This document shows positions 1-9,136 of a DNA stretch of 64,000 nt, one piece after another. The stretch is from assembly GCF_018449725.1 (NCBI RefSeq), contig NZ_JAAVVC010000011.1, positions 168,340-232,339 on the forward strand. Direction: 5' to 3'. The notes under the pieces were generated by a model, which was not told the DNA's origin, ran no database searches, and worked only from the letters and a program-made list of their open reading frames with translations. Numbering within the stretch: the stretch's first letter is position 1; each line of letters opens with the position of its first letter. Source of the stretch: Pseudomonas sp. dw_612 (GTDB lineage: Bacteria > Pseudomonadota > Gammaproteobacteria > Pseudomonadales > Pseudomonadaceae). The position numbers and the translations under genes were made by a program.

Positions 1-30
1 AGTACATTCGGGAGAGGCTGGTCGGCTGTC

Positions 31-58
31 AGGACGCCTTCGCGGGCAAGCCTTGCTC
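31..58. repeat. Single REP-type half (core CGGGCAAGCCTTGCTCC)
   Basis: This is one arm of the same repeat that forms a complete inverted pair at 10218-10310. The partner arm, if any, lies left of the window. It belongs to the chromosomal REP families typical of fluorescent pseudomonads. Confidence 0.7.
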
Positions 59-117
59 CTACAAGATCAAAACCAAAAGCAGAGCGGCATACACCGCCCC
101 GCTCTTCACCACTCATC

Positions 118-425
118 AGGCCGAGCGTTAGCTCGCCTGCAGCTCTTGATCTTGCTCTACCGCCCCTTCGGGAGGCCGAGTGGAGGTTCTGCGTAGTGGG
201 CAGCCCGGCATGGATGCCGGGCTAGCCGCCCCCGGCCATGGATGGCCGATGGCGGCGGGCCCACGGAGCAGGACCGGAGCGAGGGAACGCCGAGCCCAAG
301 CGAGGGGCCGGACGCCGGGGCGAGACCTTTTGGTTCCTTTTGGGGCGTTTGCCAAAAGGGACTCGCCGTAAGGGCGAAACCCTAAGCCGCCGTTACCGCA
401 GAAACGGATATGTACTCACCCACCA
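118..425. repeat. GC-rich multi-hairpin element, possible structured RNA or dispersed repeat
   Basis: This is non-coding DNA downstream of the chemoreceptor gene. It holds two similar perfect hairpins. AGCCCGGCAT/ATGCCGGGCT (202-223) and CGGCCAT/ATGGCCG (233-248) each close on a GG loop. Further right, two copies of CCTTTTGG (326-333 and 336-343) compete for one CCAAAAGG (352-359). Short open frames cross it but have no ribosome site and no protein-like composition. From memory, closely similar GC-rich stretches recur in many Pseudomonas genomes and are often mis-called as small ORFs; I cannot name the family. It may be a transcribed 3' element of the neighbouring gene or a mobile repeat. Confidence 0.5.
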
Positions 426-463
426 AAGAACCTGGTCGACCCAAAGGTCGCCAAGGTAAAGCG

Positions 464-2431
464 TCAAAGCCGAAAATGCCCAACCATCCCCTTAAGCTCA
501 ACCCCCAACTGCGCCAACTCAATACTGGAAGCCGCATTCCCCTGCATGGCAAGCGAAGACTGATCCGCACTCGCCCGAATACTCGTCACACTGCGATTAA
601 TCTCCTCAGCCACCGAACTCTGCTCCTCGGCCGCCGCCGCAATCTGCTGATTCATCTGCTGAATCAACGACACCGCCGCCGCAATACTCCCCAACGCACT
701 CTCAGTCTGCAGCGCATCACTCACCGCCAGTTTCACCAACTCACCACTGTTCTGAATCTGCTGCACCGACGATTGCGCCGCCGAACGCAACGCACTGACC
801 AACCGCTCAATCTCCTCGGTCGACTGCTGAGTACGCTTGGCCAACGCCCGCACCTCATCAGCCACCACCGCAAACCCCCTGCCCTGCTCACCCGCCCGCG
901 CCGCCTCGATAGCCGCGTTAAGCGCCAACAAGTTAGTCTGCTCAGCCACGCTTTTAATCACACTCAGCACCGTGCCAATGTTCTGGATCTCGGCACTCAA
1001 ACTCTCGATGCTGGAACTGGCCGACGTAGCCGAATCCGCCAATTGCTCGATCCGCGCCATGCTCTGGCGCACCACCTGCTGACCACTCTCAACCTTGTCA
1101 TCCGCCGTCTGCGCCGCCGTAGCCGCCTCTTCCGCATTGCGCGCCACATCGTGCACGGTCGCAGTCATCTGATTCATCGCCGTAGCGACCTGCTCGGTTT
1201 CTTCCTTCTGGCTGCTGACTTCCAAATTGGTCTGCTCAGTCACCGCCGACAGCGATTGCGCGGAACTGGCCAACTGCTCGATGCCCGCCTGCAAACCACT
1301 GACGATACTGCTCAGTCCTGCACCCATCTGCTGCATCGCCAGCATCAACTGGCCGATTTCATCACGACGGGTCACTTCAACCGTCGCACTCAAATCCCCC
1401 GCGGCAATCTGCTGGGCGACACGGATCACACTGCGCAGCGGCGCCACGATCAACCGAGTAATCACCCACGCCGCAATCAGCCCGACCAGCAGCGCCAGCG
1501 CCGAAGAGCCGACGATCAACAACGAATTCTTTTTCAGCTCAGCCTGCATCGCCCCGTCTTCAGCCACATAAGCCTGATCCACCCGCTCCACCACTTGGGC
1601 GGCGCGCTGGTGCAACTGCTCATAAACAGTTTTTTCCTGGGCCAACAGCCCGGTGTACTCGGCGAGTTTTTCGCTGAAGCTGGCGATGTGGCCGGTCACT
1701 TCATTGAGGACCGTCTGATAGCCCTCGTCCTTGACCGTGGTTTTCAGTTGTTCAGCCTGGGTCAGCGCCTGGTCGGCCTGCTCGATCTTGCCCTTGCCGG
1801 CGCTGTCATCGTCACCCTTGCGACTCTGGTCGAGACGCACTCGGGCCTCATTCATGGCCTGCAACATCAACCGCGACACCTGGCTGACCTGGTTGGCCTG
1901 TTCGATGAATTGCGCGCCGTCCTTGCCCTCGGAATCCTTCAAGGTATAGGCGCCATCATCGGCGAGGCCGGCCTGCAACACGTCGAGGTTGTTGGCCACG
2001 CTGGACACCGACCAACTGGCCATTTCCAGCGCAAGGTCCTTGGCCTGGGTCAGCGAGACAAACTCGTCGAAAGCCTTGCGATAAGCACCCAACGACTGCT
2101 CGACATCGTTCATCACCGGCACGTTGGCCGCCGACTGCGCCTTCAACTGGGTCGCCAATGCGACCAGCGCATCAACCCCCTGCCGCAGGGCATCGGCGGT
2201 TTTCGGGTTGCCGTGCAAGGCATAGTCCTGCTCCAGCAAGCGCACTTTGAGCAAACCGCTGTTGAGCGACGACATCTGCTTCAACCCGTCGAAGCGATGA
2301 CTGATGGTTTGCAGGGACCATACGCCAATGGCTGCCACCAAGGCTGTCAACAACAGCACCAGGACAAACCCGATACCCAGTTTTTTCGCCATACCGAGGT
2401 TGGCAAAACGTCCTTGCACGGCCGAAATCAT
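464..2431 (-). CDS. Methyl-accepting chemotaxis protein with HBM-type sensor domain
   Basis: A 655-residue transmembrane chemoreceptor that passes ligand binding to the CheA/CheW array. It has TM1 at about residues 17-40, a mostly helical periplasmic domain of about 260 residues, TM2 at about 303-329, HAMP at about 330-380 and a cytoplasmic signalling domain with the conserved hairpin tip (EQTNLLALNAAIEAARAG). The length and all-helical content of the sensor fit the helical bimodular (HBM) family of McpS-like receptors, which bind small organic acids. The ligand here is inferred only by class. There is no C-terminal CheR-docking pentapeptide. The start at 2431 has AGGGGA nine bases upstream, so the longer frame reaching 2518 is not used. 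It is a single gene, in the same orientation as the MocR gene upstream. Confidence 0.93.
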   Translation of the reverse strand: MISAVQGRFANLGMAKKLGIGFVLVLLLTALVAAIGVWSLQTISHRFDGLKQMSSLNSGLLKVRLLEQDYALHGNPKTADALRQGVDALVALATQLKAQSAANVPVMNDVEQSLGAYRKAFDEFVSLTQAKDLALEMASWSVSSVANNLDVLQAGLADDGAYTLKDSEGKDGAQFIEQANQVSQVSRLMLQAMNEARVRLDQSRKGDDDSAGKGKIEQADQALTQAEQLKTTVKDEGYQTVLNEVTGHIASFSEKLAEYTGLLAQEKTVYEQLHQRAAQVVERVDQAYVAEDGAMQAELKKNSLLIVGSSALALLVGLIAAWVITRLIVAPLRSVIRVAQQIAAGDLSATVEVTRRDEIGQLMLAMQQMGAGLSSIVSGLQAGIEQLASSAQSLSAVTEQTNLEVSSQKEETEQVATAMNQMTATVHDVARNAEEAATAAQTADDKVESGQQVVRQSMARIEQLADSATSASSSIESLSAEIQNIGTVLSVIKSVAEQTNLLALNAAIEAARAGEQGRGFAVVADEVRALAKRTQQSTEEIERLVSALRSAAQSSVQQIQNSGELVKLAVSDALQTESALGSIAAAVSLIQQMNQQIAAAAEEQSSVAEEINRSVTSIRASADQSSLAMQGNAASSIELAQLGVELKGMVGHFRL

Positions 2432-2539
2432 TGCTCGTAGTCCCCTGCCATAGTCTGTAGATGGAGATTCGCAACGGGCCTGTGTCAACACAAGTCTCTG
2501 GCATCGGAATAATGGCAAAAAGCTACGCCCACGTCGTTT

Positions 2540-3943
2540 TCAGAATGTTTTAGGTCGATTCGAAGCAGTGGCCTGGAAAAACCTGCGCGCGCGCGGATCG
2601 CAAGCGTAGGCCACATTGATACGCTGCCAGTCATTGGCCTCACCGGTCGGACTGAATGCCGTCGGGGAAGACAGCAGGACACCGAAACGTCGCGCCTGCG
2701 TGCGCAACTGAGCGTAGTCGGACATGGGCGATCGTGCCCAGATGAACAAGCCGCCGGCCGGCTTGCCGAACACCTCCCATTCGGCATCTTCAAGCAACTG
2801 CAGCGCCGCGGCCCGATCCACGTTCAACCGCTGACGCTGACGCTGTACCAACTTGCGATAGGCACCGGAGGCCAACAGGCTGGCCAGCACTGACTCGCAA
2901 AACCGTGAGCCACCCATGCTGCTGATCATCTTGACCTCGGCCAGCCGCTCAATGAGTCCGGCGCCAGCCACCACAAAGCCGACGCGTAATGAGCTGCTGA
3001 GGGTTTTCGAGAAGCTGCCGACGTAGATCACCCGGGCGTCGTCATCCAGCGCCGCGAGGCGTGTGCCGGGCCCGTTGTGCATATCCGCATAAACATCGTC
3101 TTCGATCACCAGCACACCATGGACCTTGCTCAGCTCCAGAACCCGCTGCGCCACCACGGGCGTCACGCAACTGCCCGTCGGGTTGTGGTGGAAGCTATTG
3201 ATGAACAGCGCACGAGGATTGTGCTCGTTCAACAAACCCTCAAGCACTTCCGTGTCGGGCCCGCGCGGGGTTCGTGGCACCTCAAGCATGCGGACACCGT
3301 GCAGCCTGAGCAGATCGAACAGATGCGAAAAACCGGGGCTTTCCACCACCACACAATCCCCCGGCCTGAGCAAGGCACGCACAATCAGGTCGAGCCCCTG
3401 GCTCGCGCCCGCCGTGGTCAGGACCTGGCTTTCGTCCGCTTCGATATTGAGCTGTTTCAAGCGTTTGAGGATTTGCTCGCGCAACGGGAGCAAGCCCAGC
3501 GGCGTGCTGTAGTTGAACAGACCGGCCATGTCGGCGCGGGCCACCTCGCGGATGGCGTAGCTGAGGTCATCCGTCTCGCGCCAGTTTTCGGGCAGCCCGC
3601 CACACCCCAGCATCAGTCCACCCGACAGACTGTCGGTGAAACCCGCCTGCATCGCCTCCACACCTTCGAACCTGGGCAGGTCCCCTGCGGGCGGCGCAAC
3701 CGACGCCGACGCGGCGACAAAAAAACCCGAACCGGGACGCGACGCCAGAATCCCTTGAGCGACGAGGCGCTCGCAGGCTTCGACGACACTGGATTGACTG
3801 AGCAAATTGAGCCGCGCGATGTGTCGCACGGAAGGCAAACGCGTCGCGGGCGGTACTTCACTTTGACGGATCCAGCTCGCCAGTCCGTCGACAATTTGCT
3901 GTACGACGGGCACCATTGCCTGTCGATCAATTCTCAATTCCAT
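2540..3943 (-). CDS. MocR/PdxR-type GntR regulator with aminotransferase-like domain
   Basis: A 467-residue fusion of an N-terminal winged helix GntR domain (about 1-80; the LPSVR segment is at 36-40) and a fold-type I aminotransferase domain (about 110-467). The PLP lysine is K313 in SFSKTLSSSLR, and the HHNPTG motif at about 252-257 is intact. Family members bind PLP and regulate a neighbouring metabolic gene rather than catalyse transamination. The target is not obvious here: the adjacent genes are a chemoreceptor (downstream) and an SDR (231 bp upstream, same strand). ATG at 3943 is taken as the start. A GTG at 3949 lies closer to the AGGAG ribosome site and is a real alternative. It resembles the class annotated simply as PLP-dependent aminotransferase. 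Confidence 0.88.
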   Translation of the reverse strand: MELRIDRQAMVPVVQQIVDGLASWIRQSEVPPATRLPSVRHIARLNLLSQSSVVEACERLVAQGILASRPGSGFFVAASASVAPPAGDLPRFEGVEAMQAGFTDSLSGGLMLGCGGLPENWRETDDLSYAIREVARADMAGLFNYSTPLGLLPLREQILKRLKQLNIEADESQVLTTAGASQGLDLIVRALLRPGDCVVVESPGFSHLFDLLRLHGVRMLEVPRTPRGPDTEVLEGLLNEHNPRALFINSFHHNPTGSCVTPVVAQRVLELSKVHGVLVIEDDVYADMHNGPGTRLAALDDDARVIYVGSFSKTLSSSLRVGFVVAGAGLIERLAEVKMISSMGGSRFCESVLASLLASGAYRKLVQRQRQRLNVDRAAALQLLEDAEWEVFGKPAGGLFIWARSPMSDYAQLRTQARRFGVLLSSPTAFSPTGEANDWQRINVAYACDPRARRFFQATASNRPKTF

Positions 3944-4074
3944 GAGCACGCAAACTCCTGTCCATTTTGCTGGCAGCAGTTAATCACAGGAGCGCGCGTC
4001 AGGCTGTGCGACAACGCCGTCAAAAGCGGCGGTTCTAACCATTTGAAACACATTCCCCACGCAATCGAGAAACC

Positions 4075-4165
4075 TGTGGGAGCGAGCTTGCTCGCGATGA
4101 GGGAGTGTCAGTCACCATCCATGTTGTCTGATACACCGCTATCGCGAGCAAGCTCGCTCCCACAT
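4075..4165. repeat. REP pair (inverted, GTGGGAGCGAGCTTGCTCGCGA)
   Basis: Two REP arms face each other across about 45 bases in the gap between two leftward genes. The full arms, including the CCCAC ends, are complementary, so a transcript would form a long hairpin. Confidence 0.85.
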
Positions 4166-4183
4166 GGATAGGGTTGTCAGATC

Positions 4184-4945
4184 TCAGAAGGCGGTAACGC
4201 CGCCATCGACAGCCAGCGAATGCCCGGTGGTGAACGCCGCACCGTCGCTGCACAGGTACAACACGGCGCTGGCGATTTCCTCGACCTTGCCGATGCGGCC
4301 GACCGGGTGCATGGCGTTGGCGAATTCAGCCTTCTTCGGGTCGGCTTCATAGGCACGGCGGAACATGTCGGTATCGATCACTGCCGGGCACACCGCGTTG
4401 ACGCGGATCTTCTTCTTGGCGTATTCGATGGCTGCCGACTTGGTCAGGCCGATCACCGCGTGCTTGGAGGCGGCGTAGATGCTCATCTTCGGCGCCGCAC
4501 CGAGGCCAGCCACCGACGCGGTGTTGACGATCGCACCGCCGCCCTGAGCCAGCAGCAATGGCAACTGATACTTCATGCACAGCCAGACGCCTTTGACGTT
4601 GACGCCCATGATTGCGTCGAACTCATCCATCGTGCCGTCGGGCAGTTTGCCTTTTTCGATTTCGATGCCGGCGTTGTTGAAGGCATAGTCGAGACGACCG
4701 TAGGTATTGATCACCTCGTCCATCAGATGTTTTACCTCGCTCTCCACGGTGACGTTGCAACGCACGAAGGTCGCTTCGCCGCCTGCCGTACGAATCAGCG
4801 CCACCGTGCCTTCGCCCCCCGCCGTGTCCAGATCGGCGACCACGACCTTCAACCCTTCGGCCGCAAAGGCCTGGGCGGTGGCGCGGCCAATACCATTGGC
4901 GGCGCCGGTCACAACGGCTACCTGGCCGGAAAACGTCATGCTCAT
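4184..4945 (-). CDS. SDR-family NAD(P)-dependent oxidoreductase
   Basis: A 253-residue classical short-chain dehydrogenase/reductase, predicted cytosolic. Visible motifs are the cofactor loop TGAANGIG (residues 13-20), NNAG (90-93), catalytic Ser144 in NTASVAG and the YAASK motif with Tyr157 and Lys161. The C-terminus GHSLAVDGGVTAF is typical of the family. An acidic residue at the end of strand beta-2 (VVVADLD) suggests NAD rather than NADP. The substrate cannot be told from sequence. The start at 4945 follows GAGGA with a seven-base gap, which rules out the 37-residue extension. It is transcribed away from the reductase gene at 5182, so the two may share the promoter region between them. 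Confidence 0.92.
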   Translation of the reverse strand: MSMTFSGQVAVVTGAANGIGRATAQAFAAEGLKVVVADLDTAGGEGTVALIRTAGGEATFVRCNVTVESEVKHLMDEVINTYGRLDYAFNNAGIEIEKGKLPDGTMDEFDAIMGVNVKGVWLCMKYQLPLLLAQGGGAIVNTASVAGLGAAPKMSIYAASKHAVIGLTKSAAIEYAKKKIRVNAVCPAVIDTDMFRRAYEADPKKAEFANAMHPVGRIGKVEEIASAVLYLCSDGAAFTTGHSLAVDGGVTAF

Positions 4946-5048
4946 TGTTCTGTCCTCGAAGAGAAGGTTGCGGGGGATCGCGTGCTTGCAGTCTAGCCAC
5001 AGGGACCTGTCCCACGGCAGCACTATCAGAAGGCCGGTTGAGGGCCCA

Positions 5049-5087
5049 TGACTCACAGTGATAGAACCGCCCGAGTCACTATCACTG
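5049..5087. promoter_or_regulatory. Two interleaved inverted repeats between divergent oxidoreductase genes
   Basis: TGACTC (5049-5054) pairs with GAGTCA (5073-5078), and AGTGATAG (5057-5064) pairs with CTATCACT (5079-5086). The arms interleave (A B A' B'). The site lies between the SDR and reductase starts, a natural place for an operator. No cognate regulator is nearby. Confidence 0.4.
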
Positions 5088-5181
5088 CACTGGATCGGCC
5101 TGCATTCGCCGCATCAGCCAACCTTGCGGCATCTGCCTTGAAGGGCTATCAACAAGGCTTCATTCATCTTGAGTGCCTGCC

Positions 5182-6186
5182 ATGACAACCCAGACCAATC
5201 GCCAGTTCCTGCTCGCCAAACGCCCGGTCGGCGCGGCGACCCGTGAAACGTTCACCTATCAAGAAGTACCGGTCGGCGAGCCGGCGGCAGGTCAGATCCT
5301 GGTCAAGAACGAATACCTGTCGCTGGACCCGGCCATGCGTGGCTGGATGAACGAAGGCAAGTCCTACATCCCGCCGGTCGGTATCGGTGAAGTAATGCGC
5401 GCATTAGGCGTAGGCAAAGTCGTGGCATCGAACAATCCGGGGTTTGCGGTCGGCGACTACGTCAACGGCGCCCTGGGCGTGCAGGATTATTTCCTTGGCG
5501 AGCCACGGGGTTTCTACAAAGTCGATCCGAAACTGGCGCCACTGCCGCGCTACTTGTCCGCGCTGGGCATGACCGGGATGACCGCTTACTTCGCCTTGCT
5601 CGACGTCGGCGCACCGAAGGCCGGCGACACCGTGGTGCTGTCGGGCGCGGCAGGTGCGGTGGGCAGCATTGCCGGGCAGATCGCCAAGATCAAAGGCTGC
5701 CGTGTGATCGGCATCGCCGGCGGCGCGGACAAGTGCAAGTTCCTGATCGATGAACTGGGTTTTGACGGGGTCATCGACTACAAAAACGAAGACGTCGTCG
5801 CCGGGCTCAAGCGCGAATGCCCGAAAGGCGTGGACGTGTATTTCGATAACGTCGGCGGCGATATCCTCGACGCGGTGCTGAGTCGTCTGGCCCTGAAAGC
5901 GCGGGTGGTGATTTGCGGCGCCATCAGCCAATACAACAACAAAGAAGCGGTCAAAGGCCCGGCCAACTACCTGTCGCTGCTGGTCAACCGCGCGCGGATG
6001 GAAGGCTTTGTGGTGATGGACTACGCCGCGCAATTCGCCGCCGCCGGGCAGGAAATGGCCGGCTGGATGGCCAAGGGGCAGTTACAGAGCCGCGAAGATA
6101 TTGTCGAAGGACTGGAAACGTTCCCGGAGACGCTGATGAAATTGTTCAGCGGGGAGAATTTCGGGAAGTTGGTGTTGAAGGTTTAA
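5182..6186 (+). CDS. NADP-dependent medium-chain reductase (CurA/PTGR-like)
   Basis: A 334-residue zinc-free medium-chain dehydrogenase/reductase of the leukotriene B4 dehydrogenase / prostaglandin reductase / CurA group, which reduce alkenal or enone double bonds with NADPH. The N-terminal domain carries the SLDPAMRGWM segment that marks the group. The Rossmann segment SGAAGAVGSIAGQIAK is at about 155-170, and there are no structural or catalytic zinc cysteines. The ATG at 5182 is preferred. A GTG three codons earlier is possible, and the ribosome site is weak for both. Divergent from the SDR gene. Confidence 0.9.
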   Translation: MTTQTNRQFLLAKRPVGAATRETFTYQEVPVGEPAAGQILVKNEYLSLDPAMRGWMNEGKSYIPPVGIGEVMRALGVGKVVASNNPGFAVGDYVNGALGVQDYFLGEPRGFYKVDPKLAPLPRYLSALGMTGMTAYFALLDVGAPKAGDTVVLSGAAGAVGSIAGQIAKIKGCRVIGIAGGADKCKFLIDELGFDGVIDYKNEDVVAGLKRECPKGVDVYFDNVGGDILDAVLSRLALKARVVICGAISQYNNKEAVKGPANYLSLLVNRARMEGFVVMDYAAQFAAAGQEMAGWMAKGQLQSREDIVEGLETFPETLMKLFSGENFGKLVLKV

Positions 6187-6216
6187 CCCGGTTTTTGCAG
6201 GCAACACATAACCAAT

Positions 6217-6305
6217 GTGGGAGCGAGCTTGCTCGCGATTGCGGTGTGTCAGACAACATTGATGTCGACTGATACACCCTCATCGCGAGCAAGCTCGCTC
6301 CCACA
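6217..6305. repeat. REP pair (inverted)
   Basis: Facing REP arms with ends GTGGGAGCGAG and CTCGCTCCCAC lie between the convergent reductase gene and pyrF. The resulting hairpin may also protect or end both transcripts. Confidence 0.85.
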
Positions 6306-6322
6306 GGTTTAGCGGTGTCTGT

Positions 6323-7021
6323 TTAGGCGATTTCGGCGACGACATCGGCCAACGCCTTGGCCGGATCCGCCGCCTGGCTGATCGGACGGCCGATCACCAG
6401 ATAGTCGGAACCTGCATCCAACGCCTGGCGCGGGGTCAGGATGCGGCGTTGATCGTCCTGGGCGCTGCCCGCCGGGCGAATCCCCGGGGTCACCAGTTGC
6501 AGCGACGGATGGGCCGTTTTCAGGGCCTGGGCTTCCAGGGCCGAGCACACCAGACCGTCCATCCCGGCTTTTTCCGCCAGCGCGGCCAGGCGCAGCACTT
6601 GCTCCTGCGGCTCGATGTCCAGGCCGATGCCCGCCAGATCCTCACGCTCCATGCTGGTCAGCACGGTCACGCCGATCAGCAGCGGCTTGGGACCGGTGCG
6701 CTGGTCGAGCACTTCACGGCACGCCGCCATCATGCGCAGACCGCCGGAGCAGTGCACGTTGACCATCCACACGCCCATTTCCGCCGCAGCCTTGACGGCC
6801 ATCGCGGTGGTGTTCGGGATGTCGTGGAACTTGAGGTCCAGGAACACTTCGAAACCCTTGTCACGCAGGGTGCCGACGATTTCCGCGGCGCAACTGGTGA
6901 ACAGTTCCTTGCCGACTTTGACCCGGCACAGTTTCGGGTCCAACTGGTCGGCCAGCTTCAGTGCGGCGTCACGGGTGGGGAAATCCAGGGCGACGATGAT
7001 AGGAGTCTGGCAGACGGACAT
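6323..7021 (-). CDS. pyrF: Orotidine 5'-phosphate decarboxylase
   Basis: Catalyses the last step of UMP synthesis, OMP to UMP plus CO2, in the cytosol as a dimeric TIM barrel. The 232-residue length is normal. The substrate motif at the N-terminus (IIVALDFPT) and the catalytic tetrad segment DLKFHDIPNT (about residues 62-71, with the key Asp/Lys/Asp) are intact. The C-terminal phosphate-binding segment (DYLVIGRPISQA) is also present. The start is placed at the MSVCQTPIIVALD methionine, where family homology begins; the longer frame adds 12 unrelated residues. It is a single gene, convergent with the reductase gene. Confidence 0.97.
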   Translation of the reverse strand: MSVCQTPIIVALDFPTRDAALKLADQLDPKLCRVKVGKELFTSCAAEIVGTLRDKGFEVFLDLKFHDIPNTTAMAVKAAAEMGVWMVNVHCSGGLRMMAACREVLDQRTGPKPLLIGVTVLTSMEREDLAGIGLDIEPQEQVLRLAALAEKAGMDGLVCSALEAQALKTAHPSLQLVTPGIRPAGSAQDDQRRILTPRQALDAGSDYLVIGRPISQAADPAKALADVVAEIA

Positions 7022-7302
7022 GTGCGGGCTCTCAGGCAGGACGAAATCGGCGCGCATTGTAGCGGAAGCAGCGCCGCTGCGGGACCCGATGATCGGTAAA
7101 TCGTCCCGAAGACTCTGGCAAGCCTAGCTTGTGCGCCAATTGTGTCGAGCCCGATACACACAGGACACGCCCACAACAAAGGGCGTCGCTACCCTCGGCA
7201 GCCGCAACACGTCCTTACAGCACTTCCCGCCTTCGGGCTGGACGCCTATGCTGAAGCCACAACCTCGCAGCCCATCTTTGTGGTTGGCAGCCTATCCGGC
7301 AG

Positions 7303-8073
7303 ATGAACGCACGCATGCACAACACCTCAGCACCTGTGAACGACGATCAAAAAGCGCCCGGCGACGACAAACGCTGGAGCATTCGCGCCCTGATCGTCGA
7401 CGATGACGTCCCGATCCGCGAATTGATGATCGACTACCTGGCCCGGTTCAACATCCACGCCAGCGGCGTCACCGATGGCGCGGCCATGCGCCAGGCACTG
7501 CAAGCGGAACATTTCGACGTGGTGGTGCTCGACCTGATGCTGCCCGGCGAAGACGGTTTGTCCCTGTGCCGCTGGCTGCGCGCCGAATCGGACATCCCGA
7601 TCCTGATGCTCACCGCGCGTTGCGAACCCACCGACCGCATCATCGGCCTGGAACTGGGCGCCGACGACTACATGGCCAAGCCGTTCGAGCCACGGGAACT
7701 GGTGGCGCGGATTCAGACCATTCTGCGGCGGGTGCGCGACGATCGCACCGAACAGCGTGCGAATATTCGCTTCGACAACTGGCGCCTGAACAGCGTGCTG
7801 CGCCAGTTGATCGCGGCTGATGGCCTGGTGGTGCCGCTGTCCAACGCCGAGTTCCGGCTGCTGTGGGTGTTTATCGAGCGTCCGCGCCGGGTACTGAGCC
7901 GCGAACAATTGCTCGATGCCGCCCGGGGTCGCTCAATCGAAGCCTTTGATCGCAGCATCGACCTGCTGGTGTCGCGCCTGCGCCAGAAACTCGGGGATGA
8001 CCCGAAAAACCCACAGTTGATCAAGACCGTTCGCGGCGAGGGTTATCTGTTCGACGCGAGAGACATCGGCTGA
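7303..8073 (+). CDS. OmpR-family response regulator
   Basis: A 256-residue two-component regulator. The receiver domain spans about residues 27-140 with the acidic pocket (IVDDD), phospho-acceptor Asp77 in VVLDLMLPGEDG, and the conserved Thr and Lys (LTARC, KPFEP). The C-terminal winged helix (about 155-255) ends in the usual IKTVRGEGYLF wing. An extra 25 residues at the N-terminus make the start uncertain: 7303 or the Met at 7315. Neither has a strong ribosome site. It overlaps the kinase gene by one base (TGATG), which indicates translational coupling. The stimulus is unknown; the architecture is like OmpR/RstA. Confidence 0.92.
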   Translation: MNARMHNTSAPVNDDQKAPGDDKRWSIRALIVDDDVPIRELMIDYLARFNIHASGVTDGAAMRQALQAEHFDVVVLDLMLPGEDGLSLCRWLRAESDIPILMLTARCEPTDRIIGLELGADDYMAKPFEPRELVARIQTILRRVRDDRTEQRANIRFDNWRLNSVLRQLIAADGLVVPLSNAEFRLLWVFIERPRRVLSREQLLDAARGRSIEAFDRSIDLLVSRLRQKLGDDPKNPQLIKTVRGEGYLFDARDIG

Positions 8074-9122
8074 TGCGTGGGCGCTTCGATACGCTGTTCG
8101 GCCGCCTGTTTGGTGTGTTGCTGATCGCGATCATCCTGGCGCACCTGCTGGCGTTTTTCTGGTTCCGCCACTACGGCCCGCCTCCCCCGCCACCGCCGCC
8201 CGGGTTTTCCGAGGACTTCGGCGGGCAGCGTCCACCGATGGACCCGCGCTTCGAAAAACGCCCGCCACGGCCGTGGTTCGGCGGGCCGTTGGTGCCGCTG
8301 ACCTTTCAGTTTGTCTCGCTGATCATTGCGGCCTGGTACGGCGCCAAACTGTTGAGCCGACCGATCCAGCGCCTGAGCGATGCCGCCGAGCGTTTGAGCG
8401 AAAACCTCGACAGCCCGCCGCTGGACGAGTCCGGCCCCCGGGAAGCGCGGCAAGCCGCCCACACGTTCAACAAGATGCAGCGCCGGATTATCGAGCAAGT
8501 GCAGCAGCGCTCGCGGATGCTCGGCGCAGTGTCCCACGACCTGCGCACGCCGCTGTCGCGCCTCAAGCTGCGCCTGGAACAGATCGACGACAACAAGCTG
8601 CAAGGCCAGATGCGCCAGGATCTGGACGACATGATCGGCATGCTCGACGCCACCCTCACTTACCTGCACGAACAACGCACCAGCGAGGCCCGGCAGTGGA
8701 TGGACGTGCAGGCGCTGGTGGAATCCCTGAGCGAAAACGCCCAGGACCAGGGGGCCGACGTTCAGGCCAGTGGTCACTGTGCACCGTTGCAAGTGCAACC
8801 GATGGCGTTGCGCTCATGCATCAATAATCTGATGGACAATGCCCTGCGTTATGCCGGGGACGCGCTGATTACCCTGGAAGACAGCCGTGAGCATCTGGTG
8901 ATCCGGGTGATCGATCATGGGCCGGGGATCGCGGCGGACAAACGGGAAGCGGTGTTCGAACCGTTCTTTCGGCTGGAGGGTTCACGCAATCGCAACTCCG
9001 GTGGCGTCGGTCTCGGCATGACCATTGCGCGGGAAGCGGCGGAGCGGCTGGGTGGGCAGTTGAGCCTGGAAGAGACGCCCGGTGGTGGTCTCACCGCTGT
9101 CATTAACCTGCCTCGAACCTGA
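8073..9122 (+). CDS. EnvZ-like sensor histidine kinase with proline-rich periplasmic loop
   Basis: A 349-residue inner-membrane kinase, partner of the regulator just upstream. TM1 is at about 11-31 and TM2 at about 75-92. Between them is a short periplasmic loop of only about 45 residues that opens with a run of eight prolines and is rich in Pro and Arg. HAMP follows, then the H-box with His155 (GAVSHDLRTPLSR), and N, G1 and G2 ATP-binding boxes (NNLMDNALRY, DHGPGI, GGVGLGM). The small, Pro-rich loop is unlikely to bind a small molecule by itself. It may sense membrane state or a partner protein; that is inference. Confidence 0.92.
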   Translation: MRGRFDTLFGRLFGVLLIAIILAHLLAFFWFRHYGPPPPPPPPGFSEDFGGQRPPMDPRFEKRPPRPWFGGPLVPLTFQFVSLIIAAWYGAKLLSRPIQRLSDAAERLSENLDSPPLDESGPREARQAAHTFNKMQRRIIEQVQQRSRMLGAVSHDLRTPLSRLKLRLEQIDDNKLQGQMRQDLDDMIGMLDATLTYLHEQRTSEARQWMDVQALVESLSENAQDQGADVQASGHCAPLQVQPMALRSCINNLMDNALRYAGDALITLEDSREHLVIRVIDHGPGIAADKREAVFEPFFRLEGSRNRNSGGVGLGMTIAREAAERLGGQLSLEETPGGGLTAVINLPRT

Positions 9123-9136
9123 ACCATACCGAGATC

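Noticed and set aside
410..2440. 676-codon open frame on the plus strand opposite the chemoreceptor gene
   Set aside because: It mirrors the real gene, with Arg/His/Leu-rich composition typical of antisense frames in GC-rich DNA. There is no ribosome site or family motif.
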